Shown one piece after another: positions 7,715 to 15,186 of a DNA stretch of 15,186 nt. The stretch's first letter is position 1. The number at the start of each line of letters is the position of its first letter. The DNA comes from Asterionellopsis glacialis (lineage: Eukaryota; Bacillariophyta; Plagiogrammaphyceae; Rhaphoneidales; Asterionellopsidaceae). The notes beneath the pieces are model-generated. The model was given only the letters and a program-made list of their open reading frames with translations. It made no database searches and was not told the origin of the DNA. The position numbers and the translations under genes were made by a program. Where the stretch lies: the NCBI GenBank assembly GCA_014885115.2, contig WKLE02004936.1, forward strand, positions 1-15,186, given 5' to 3'.

Positions 7715-8569
7715 ATGAAGCTTTTTTTAATTCTTTGCTTCACAACAATCATGGAGTTGTGTGGTGCAGCAGACAGCATGGAAGGACCATGGGCGCCACG
7801 CCCGAAAGATCGTCCCAAGGAGGAATTGCCTTCTATTTCAGTAATTGGTGGGACAGGTCGAATGGGGGTTCATCTATGTGCGGCCTGGGCAAATGCGGGA
7901 TACGATGTTACAATGTGCAGTCGAACCAAGGAAAAGGCGCAGGATATTGTAGATGAATTGCTCTCTGGAAAAGGATATCAGAAAAAGGTGACTGGAGCAA
8001 ACGCGGGACAGGGTGATTACTGCGTCCCAGCATGCGATGCCAAGGGTTGGAAACTTCGAGCAGGGGATAATGCAGCAGCAGCAGATGCTGACATTATTGT
8101 CCTTGGAACTATGTATGAACAAGCTTGGCCTATCTTAGAACCAATCGCTCCCCTTATCAAGGGTAAGGGTAAGACAATTTTGGATATGACCAATCCCTTT
8201 ATGACTCGTCCAGATGGTTATGGCGCAGGTCTACCCAAGGATGGTCCTCAAGCTGGAATTTTGATTCATAAGGATAAACTAGATGATCCAACTACCAAGT
8301 GGGCAGGAGCTTATAAGCATATCTTATGGACGCTCATCCTACCAACGGGACCAAAAAATCCTAGTCGACCGGATATTGAAGTGTTTGGGGAGAAGGAGGC
8401 CGTGGATGTTGTGGTAGAATTGATCTACCGTCATGGATGGCGTCCAATTGTACGAGGTGGTCTTGAAGTAGCACCAGATTATGAAGGAGGAAAAGTTTCT
8501 TTTGGCAAAATTTTTGGCAATATGAAGCGCGAATTTCAACAAGGAGAGAAGTTGAGTGTCGGCTGGTAA
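7715..8569 (+). CDS. F420-dependent NADP oxidoreductase family protein with signal peptide
   Basis: The 284-aa product starts at the first in-frame ATG (7715); the frame upstream begins only with GTG. Residues 1-18 form a signal peptide (MKLFLILCFTTIMELCGA). A Rossmann fold follows: ISVIGGTGRMG (41-51) binds NADP(H), with CSR (68-70) after the second strand as in archaeal F420H2:NADP oxidoreductases. ADADIIVLGTMYEQAW (123-138) and TILDMTNPF (154-162) are the next conserved strands of that fold. The C-terminal half (about 170-284) resembles the compact helical part of the family only loosely. Diatoms are not known to use F420, so the hydride partner is unknown; a deazaflavin, flavin or metal-reductase role cannot be told apart. 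There is no Phe plastid motif after the signal peptide, so secretion or the ER is likeliest. No introns. Confidence 0.85.
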   Translation: MKLFLILCFTTIMELCGAADSMEGPWAPRPKDRPKEELPSISVIGGTGRMGVHLCAAWANAGYDVTMCSRTKEKAQDIVDELLSGKGYQKKVTGANAGQGDYCVPACDAKGWKLRAGDNAAAADADIIVLGTMYEQAWPILEPIAPLIKGKGKTILDMTNPFMTRPDGYGAGLPKDGPQAGILIHKDKLDDPTTKWAGAYKHILWTLILPTGPKNPSRPDIEVFGEKEAVDVVVELIYRHGWRPIVRGGLEVAPDYEGGKVSFGKIFGNMKREFQQGEKLSVGW

Positions 8570-9102
8570 TGAACTCTGTAAAGGAGGAAGTGGGAGTACA
8601 AAATAAAATTTAAAAATGTTTTGCCTTTCCAACATCCAGGGCTTAAGCATGATGCTGTGCTTTTGCTTTGTGGTGTTGTGGTGCCTCACTTTCACTGGCA
8701 AATATGAGAGAGCTATATTTTCATTTTTCCTGTGTCAATATTTCAGTACCCTTGGTTCCATTCTTACCCCAACAGCATCCAGATACCCATTTCTTGATCA
8801 TCAAGGGCGTGAATGATGTGGCCTGATGAAGCATGGAATTCTCAGGGGCTAGTTGAATTAAAAACCTTTCAAGTTCATTTCAATAGCATGGAATTTGAAA
8901 AGGGTCGAGTGAACATGTCTTCATAAAATAATATTGACCCTCTACTTACTGTATGGATAAGAACTTGCCATGAAAATGTATAAATAGATTAAAATGCAAT
9001 ATCAATAACGATTCCGGCTTGAATACATTGCAAGTATGTCAGTTGCACAGTAATCGATAATAAGTTACTTATCATGCATGTCTATCATTAATCATTTAAT
9101 CT
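8570..9102. other. Convergent 3' intergenic region
   Basis: This 533-base spacer lies between the ends of the oxidoreductase (+) and the ABC transporter (-). An AATAAA occurs at 8602-8607. A 66-codon ATG frame at 8616-8816 is hydrophobic but has no recognisable features and lies in the expected 3' UTR. A 13-base odd palindrome, ATAAGT-T-ACTTAT, is at 9060-9072. No gene is supported. Confidence 0.5.
8602..8607 (+). terminator. Possible AATAAA polyadenylation signal of the oxidoreductase
   Basis: AATAAA lies 33 bases after the TAA stop in an A-rich context. Position and strand suit a 3' processing signal. No transcript end is known. Confidence 0.35.
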
Positions 9103-12100
9103 TTATGATGTGTGTCGAAATTTTTTGAGTGCCCAAAATGTTAAAACTCTGGCCACTACAAGAATGAAACCTAAGACAATAGCATCTCTTCTAGATCGCT
9201 GCTCACCAAGAGGAAATTCGTTACCAAAGAATACCTCTATAAAATCTTCGACAGTGCCTTTACAGCGTAACTCATCAACGAGATCTATTGATAAAGATTC
9301 ATCGGTGCAATTTAAAAAAGTGGCAAATTCAGAACCTGCACTCGCAAGGACTGTCCGGTTATCATCCGTAAAAATAGATACTATCATGCCTTCATATACA
9401 TAATGGCCTGGTGTGATCCAATACGTGAATTGGAATAAGCCTTCCATAAATTGAGGCCTGACGATGTAACCCGAGAAGAAATTGTTTAGTCCAATAAAAA
9501 CACTTGCTAAAATTTGTGCAGTGCCCATACCTTTCACTAAACACATGAAGGCTTGACCAAAATAAGAATAAATGGCGACGTTGAAGGTGAAGAAGCCCCA
9601 AAAGGCGATGGAACTTCCAAGTTTACCATAAATCCCAGAAACGCTGATGAAAATCGTACAAAATGCGAAGGACGTTAACACAACGAAGTATTTTTCTGCC
9701 ACACCCAAACCCAAAGCTAGTGCGTAACTGGAAACCATACCAGCGGCTTGGTGTCTATAAAAGACATCTCGGATCTCAAGCATCACAGGGAGTACCGATG
9801 TAATAGATAATACACCCGAAATGATGAAAGAGATGAACATAGTAGCAAGAACACTAGTGATTTCCGTCTCAGACATTACCTCTGGTCTTCTGTTGGATAA
9901 GAATACTGCTCCAAGGATAAAAGCAATGAAAGCTGAAATAAAGATTCGAGCCAAATTATACGCTGGCGAACGCCAATAAATGGTCTGTAATCTGGCACTG
10001 TATTGCATTCGACGAGTATGAGATGGAGCAGCAAACTGTGTTTCAAACTTCACTTCCTTGGAGGGGTCTCTTTTTTCTTTTGCGTCCATTATCTTTTGTG
10101 TGATATATTCTGATTCATCCGATCCATTGTATACCTCTGAAAAATCTTTTCCATCTTTATCTGATCCCTTACTCATTACTTTTAACATCCAATTTGCTGG
10201 ATTTTCACCACGTTCAATTTGAGTTCCACTACGTGCTTCGAAGTACTTGACAAGGTGAGCTGATTCTCTTCCTAATTCTCCATGGAATACAACCCGCCCG
10301 CCCTTTTTCAACAAGAGAAGATCATCCTATTTTGAATGCAAAAATTAAGTTCAAGTAATTTAGAGCATGTATCCCCAAAAAAGGCCACATGAGAAATCTT
10401 TCGTTTGAAACTTACAAACATATCAAAGACAGCAGAAGACGGCTGGTGGATGGTGGCAATAACTGTACGCCCAGAGTCTGCTATGCGTCTAAGGGCCTTT
10501 GTTACAATCAAAGCAGCGCGAGCATCTAATCCAGATGTTGGCTATGAAGCACACAATATAAAGATTTTTAATAGAGATCCATAAATCAGAAATAGTGAAT
10601 AATATTGTATCGGCACAAGCAATCTTACCTCATCTAAGAAAATAATAGATGGAGAAGCAGCCAATTCCACTGCAATCGAAAGGCGCTTCTTTTGCTCAAA
10701 ACTTAGACCACCACTTTCGTCGTTGCCCACGACAGAATTTGCTAAAGGGGTGAGCTCCAATGTTTTCAAAACTTGGTCAACGAATCTTCTCTTGTCCTCG
10801 TCGCTCTGGATTGCTGGGTTAGATGAGTCTAATCGAAGCCTTGCAGAAAACAAAACAGTCTCTCGCACAGTGAGAACAGATGACTGAACATCAAACTGCT
10901 CGACATAGCCTGAACAACGGCGAAAGGCTGCTTCCTCTTGTTCGTATCCGTTAAGCAGAATTTCGCCAGTTATCTCTCCAGTGTTTTTCCTAAGAGCAAT
11001 ACAATCCTAGAGTAGTAAAAAAAGAAAAAATCAACAAATCGTCTCTCAGAAAAAAAAACGAAACCGCTTCTCCAATCTCTAGAAACTGCTTGGCAAAGAC
11101 CCGTTAAAATACGATTACGTACCATCAAAGTAGTTTTGCCTGCTCCACTCTCGCCCATCAAGGCACACATACGGCCTGCCTCAAAAATTCCATTAGCATT
11201 GTTTAAAAGTCTGATGGTATCGCTCCCCGTTGACGATTCCACATCATAGCAAACGTCTTTGAAGGTGAGCGTAACTGGAATGAAAGGAATGCTGACCTCC
11301 TCACTTAACTCCTCTTCTTCTTTAGATGCCTCCTCTTCTGGGACATCATCGCCGCTACTAGAACCTTTCCTGTCACCATCATGACGAACCATGAAGAGTC
11401 CAAATCCCGTAAGATATAAGCATATTCCAAAGAATACAATGAGATACACAAAGCCATACACCACCCATTCTTTTTGGAATGGTTCGCCGTCAATTGTGAA
11501 TCCTTGAGAGATCAGAATGAGATCCCCTTTACTATACGTTTCTCCTTCAGCAATATCATTATATTCATCACTTTGAAACTCATTTACTACTAGTGCCCTG
11601 TAGGCCCATGCCTGCATATCAACAAATGAAAGGAGGAGCAATGTCAGATGATCTTTGAGTTCCCTAAACAAGGGATTGTATCAATTGCATTACTGGAATC
11701 TTACCAATGGAGTAATCCAATGGATCCATATGTAGTAGCTGGGAATAACATCTGGGAAGACTATTTTGGGGCAACAAACAGACAAAAAAGGCATCGTCAG
11801 CAGATCTGAAAGAAAGGTTGAAAATATTCCATGTACCTTCTATAGTAGAAAGGGGTTTCCTTATAACATAATATCTTACCAATAAAACCACAGAAGAGGA
11901 CATTGAACAATAATACACAGGCTGAAAGGGCTTGTACGTTTGAGGTACTGGGTGCCACTGCTGCGAATATACTCAAGGATTGATTCATCACAAGTGTGAA
12001 TAAAAAGAGGATGCAAATAAAGGTAAAGTAATTTGCAGCTGTTGGGGCAAGACCGACCATCCAATAAATTAGTGTACCAAAAACAAATACATCAAGTAAT

Positions 12101-14701
12101 GCTTGGGGTATCAAGGCAATCGCCTTCCCAATGGCGTATGGAAATGCAGGGTAGAAATTAGCATCCTTGTGCCTATAAAAAATAATACGATCTTCAACTT
12201 GTGCCGGTGCAGCGACCATAGCTCCTGTTTCAACACGTGATGAAATGTTAGACAAAGAGACCATTCGGGTGTTAAATAATGGAAAAAGGTCGAATTGGAA
12301 ATCGGTATCATGTGAAAGGATTGAGAGAAGAAGACTGCAGCATGTATATAGCATCCATTGAAACACACAAACAAGAAAGTTGAAGCTTACCAAGCATAAT
12401 GAATAGTGTTCCTTGGAATAAGACACCAAATACTGATATGGTATCATCTGTTTGATAATATACAGCACCCACAGATACACCCATAATACAATTCTTCGCA
12501 AAGTTGGCAATTAAGAAACGTCTATCTCTTACCCATATAGTCAAGTTACGGGACACGTTTAAATATGTGGATCGTACAAATGAATTTTGAAATTGTTGCA
12601 TTAGTGGTATTGTTGCATCACCATCATCCGTCAAAGACACTTTAGATGAGTCAGCAAAAGAACGTCCAGTAGTAGGTGAGTCTCCTCCTTTATCAACCTT
12701 GTGATAACTATGAGTCACATTGTCGCTGATGCGTTCGATTAAAGATTTTTTGGGAACGTTCACCCATTCTGTATCCCATCCTTTGGTTAAATCATATTGT
12801 ATTTGTTGTCCAAATTTAGAATGACGAAATGCATCTGCTAATTCAGATGTTGTAAATGGTTCTGTACGAACATTATTGTTATTATTGGGTGGTTGAAATA
12901 ATTCAGCACCATCCGGCGTTGATAACATTTGTAAAAAATCAGCCACATCCATGGTATCAGGTGCACGGTATCCCAACGATGCAAAGTAATCTTCAACTTG
13001 ATCAAGTGGTCCAGCATAAATTAATTTGCCCTCTGATAACAAAATTATTTCATCAAATAAACTTACTGTTTCAGGACTAGGTTGTAACAAGGATACTAAA
13101 CGTGTTTTCTTCGTTAACTTGGTGAGGTAACTTAATTGAAAGCAAATGTCGTAGGTAGAAGCAGCATCAAGACCTGTTGAAATTTCATCACCACCTAATT
13201 AACATTTGTAAAAACATTAGAAGTGAGAAAAGAAGATTGTTTGTCTAAACAAAAAACAAAATACTGTACATGATATAATGTACTACTTACAAAAAATAGG
13301 TGCAGCGCATTGTAACATTTCACCTACAGTCACACGTCGACGCTGTCCACCACTGACACCCCGTACATCTGAATTACCTACAAACGTATCGGCTACATGT
13401 AATAATCCCAAGGCTTCCATGTTTAATTTTACACGTAGTCCTTCTTCATCCATTTTTGTAATGCACTTGTAGGCTTCTTCATTATCCTTGTAGGGTCTAC
13501 CTTCGGCATGGGAACCACCCGATTTACATTGAAATGCAAAATCAAATGTTTCCTTGACAGTTAATCGTGGTGCATGACGATCTAATTGTTCGACGTAGGC
13601 AATAGCATTTTTAATATGTATTTGTTTGTTATTAATTGTTTTCAGTCTTCGTAATAATGTGTCTTCCTGTTTTGTGTGTTTGGTTGGATGGATGTTGTGT
13701 CAGTGAGGGGTGGTAGATAAATATATATACAGGGATGGTTTGAAGAGAACCAAGAACAACAATAAGAACAACAAAACAGAGCACCACTCCCGAATACGAT
13801 TACTTACCGATAACATTAGGTTATTGTATTCAATAGTACCTGTACTTTTGGCATTATTTTCAGTGGATAATCGTCCAGATATAGCTTTCAGGAGTGTTGT
13901 TTTACCACTGGCCGGTGGTCCCAAGATTAAATACATTTTACCTGGTTTCAAGACTAAGCTTATATCATCCAAGATTGTTTTTTCGACGAGTGCTGGTTTG
14001 GCACCCCATAGAAGGTTTTCGCCGTTTTGGTATCCTTGAATCAATTTCCGCACCTTATATAGAGGACTTTGATTGAATACAGTCTTGATCTTCTTGGCAT
14101 TGGGATCTAATTGTGCAGTGTAAGACAAATTGCATAATCGTATTTCAACTTGTAACTTTTCATCACCCATGGATGGAAAGTGTTTTTTAAGTTGATCACC
14201 ATACATGTTTTGTACTTTTTTTAAAAATTCCATATTTTTATCTAATTCTTTTTTCGTATTAGAATCTAATGCTTCAAGGACAGACTTTGTAATATGCGGT
14301 GCTCTGGGTGATGGCATTTTTGGCTCACTTTCTACATCCACAAGATTTTCTTCTTCTTTCTGTTCTTCTTCTTTTTCATAATCAATGCAAGGGGGGGCGC
14401 TGCTTGACAATGCTTGATCCAAGTAACGTTGACTGGCACGATTTCGTTTCAAGATATTACGAAAATGATCTTGACGGGTATCATTTGGTTTGATATTCCG
14501 TAATGATCCACCAGGTGATAGCATGTATGATCGGAATTCAATAGATTCTTTTAAATTCCCTTCACTATCAAATGCCACTCCCGCTGTTGTGGATTTGGAT
14601 AATTTTGTGGAGGATGGATTTTCGTCATCCACACCATTGTCATCTTCACCAACATCAGGTGCTGGTTCCAAAGCTTTTTCAGAAGTATCAATTTGCATCA
14701 T
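9103..14701 (-). CDS. Full-size ABCG/PDR-type ABC transporter (nine exons)
   Basis: Exons on the minus strand: 14701-13808, 13666-13291, 13194-12391, 12224-11880, 11805-11705, 11611-11123, 11006-10629, 10541-10416 and 10326-9103. All introns are GT-AG with agreeing phases, giving 1578 aa. Order is NBD1-TMD1-NBD2-TMD2, the pleiotropic drug resistance layout. NBD1: Walker [10 protein letters not shown] (261-269), signature VSGGQ (402-406), Walker B IFCGDE (422-427). Its switch His is replaced (SLLQPSPE), as is usual in plant PDR NBD1. NBD2: GESGAGKTT (993-1001), LSFEQ (1104-1108), FLDE-PTSGLD (1126-1135), His1161. VRDRRF (645-650) opens TMD1; the first 180 residues are acidic and disordered. 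Both Walker A Lys are present, as in plant rather than fungal PDRs. The protein should export hydrophobic compounds using ATP; the substrate is unknown. The gene ends with a transmembrane helix and FRHTS. Confidence 0.9.
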
Positions 14702-14715
14702 TCATACAGTGAACC

Positions 14716-14731
14716 AATCAATCAATCAATC
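14716..14731 (+). repeat. AATC tetranucleotide microsatellite, four units
   Basis: Four exact AATC units lie 15-30 bases before the ABC transporter ATG on its template side, so they probably sit in the 5' UTR. They may vary in length between strains. Confidence 0.8.
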
Positions 14732-15173
14732 AGTAGTAATCACCACAGCTAGGTAGAAGTTGCTCTGCGCTTAACTTGTGACTAACCTATTGTCTGACGA
14801 CTACAGTAAGAAGTTGACTTCGTGCCGCTGTGTTGTGTTTCTTTGATGTCCCGGGAAATGGAACCGATGCAAAAAGTAGCAATTATGACACGCATTTACC
14901 AGTAAGATTTTTTTTGGATACCCAAAATGAGTTCTCATCCAACGTGGTTACTACCAACAAGGGCCTAAGTAAAATTCCTGCATACATATTTTCATGTATG
15001 AAGATGATGGTCGATACCAGGTTCAGTAAAAAGATCTATTTTAAATATTAAGTTTCATCGTTTATAACATATACATATATATTGAAGCTCATAGTCGGGA
15101 ACCAAGAGTAGCGTGACTCCGATGGGATTATTTATGACCCGTTGCCACGAAAAACGTACCCCTCAGACCCCGA

Positions 15174-15182
15174 TTTCGCGCC
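15174..15182. promoter_or_regulatory. E2F-like word TTTCGCGCC
   Basis: The 9-mer matches the E2F/DP consensus TTTSGCGCS, and the longer context reads TTGGCGCGAAA on the minus strand. It lies 473 bases upstream of the ABC transporter ATG and at the window edge, so it may serve a gene outside. The match is by consensus only. Confidence 0.3.
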
Positions 15183-15186
15183 AAGA

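Larger units (their letters stand above)
14702..15186. other. Upstream region of the ABC transporter gene
   Basis: No gene is supported. Four AATC units lie at 14716-14731, probably in the 5' UTR. A 73-codon frame at 14830-15051 begins only with GTG and shows nothing recognisable. An AT-rich run (about 15063-15082, TATA-like) is present. The last bases hold TTTCGCGCC, an E2F-type word. The region may also serve a neighbouring gene beyond the window. Confidence 0.45.

Noticed and set aside
8616..8816. 66-codon hydrophobic ATG frame after the oxidoreductase
   Set aside because: It starts 47 bases after the stop codon and just after a possible AATAAA signal. Hydrophobicity alone, from T-rich DNA, does not support a gene.
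12335..12340. CAG as acceptor of ABC transporter intron 3
   Set aside because: Joining here puts the next exon in the wrong frame and does not give transporter sequence; the acceptor at 12225 gives both.
401..14701. A functional gene cluster linking all five genes
   Set aside because: Predicted roles and compartments differ, strands alternate, and no shared pathway can be argued from the families.
14830..15051. 73-codon plus-strand frame upstream of the ABC transporter
   Set aside because: It starts with GTG, has no recognisable domain, and no supporting start context or splice pattern was found.

Overview
The window looks like nuclear DNA of a photosynthetic stramenopile, most likely a diatom. 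Evidence: genes lie on both strands with eukaryotic spacing. Two of the five genes contain short introns (75-168 bases) with GTRNGT-type donors and AG acceptors. One protein carries a signal peptide followed by a Phe-containing site, as in pre-proteins of red-lineage complex plastids. The protein families (polyamine oxidase, mitochondrial-carrier family, full-size PDR-type ABC transporter) are eukaryotic. No rRNA, tRNA, CRISPR array or intact mobile element was seen.

Layout. 1-400: upstream region of the first gene, with a perfect TGACGTCA palindrome. 401-2080 (+): intronless FAD-dependent polyamine oxidase. 2424-4499 (-): intronless carrier of the phosphate-carrier type with an unusually long N-terminus (signal peptide, plastid-type site, twin-arginine hydrophobic segment, about 250 residues of unassigned sequence). 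4500-5701: 1.2 kb divergent intergenic region with short palindromes. 5702-6903 (+): four-exon gene for a secreted collagen-like protein, rebuilt here from splice sites, 276 aa. 6904-7714: intergenic, with a short coding-like remnant on the minus strand. 7715-8569 (+): secreted or ER-targeted protein of the F420-dependent NADP oxidoreductase family. 8570-9102: shared 3' region. 9103-14701 (-): nine-exon gene for a 1578-aa full-size ABCG/PDR transporter, rebuilt here exon by exon. 14702-15186: its upstream region, ending in an E2F-like site.

The five genes do not form an evident pathway and, being eukaryotic, are presumably transcribed separately. Three act in or across membranes or outside the cell: the carrier in a plastid membrane, the ABC transporter probably at the plasma membrane or a vacuole, and the collagen-like protein in the wall or outside. 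Most novel are the collagen-like gene, which joins a Gln/Glu-rich, Lys/Arg-free Gly-X-Y rod to a Cys-containing C-terminal domain of bacterial look, and the carrier with a stacked plastid/thylakoid-type presequence. All gene models come from reading splice sites and frames by eye, with no transcript evidence.
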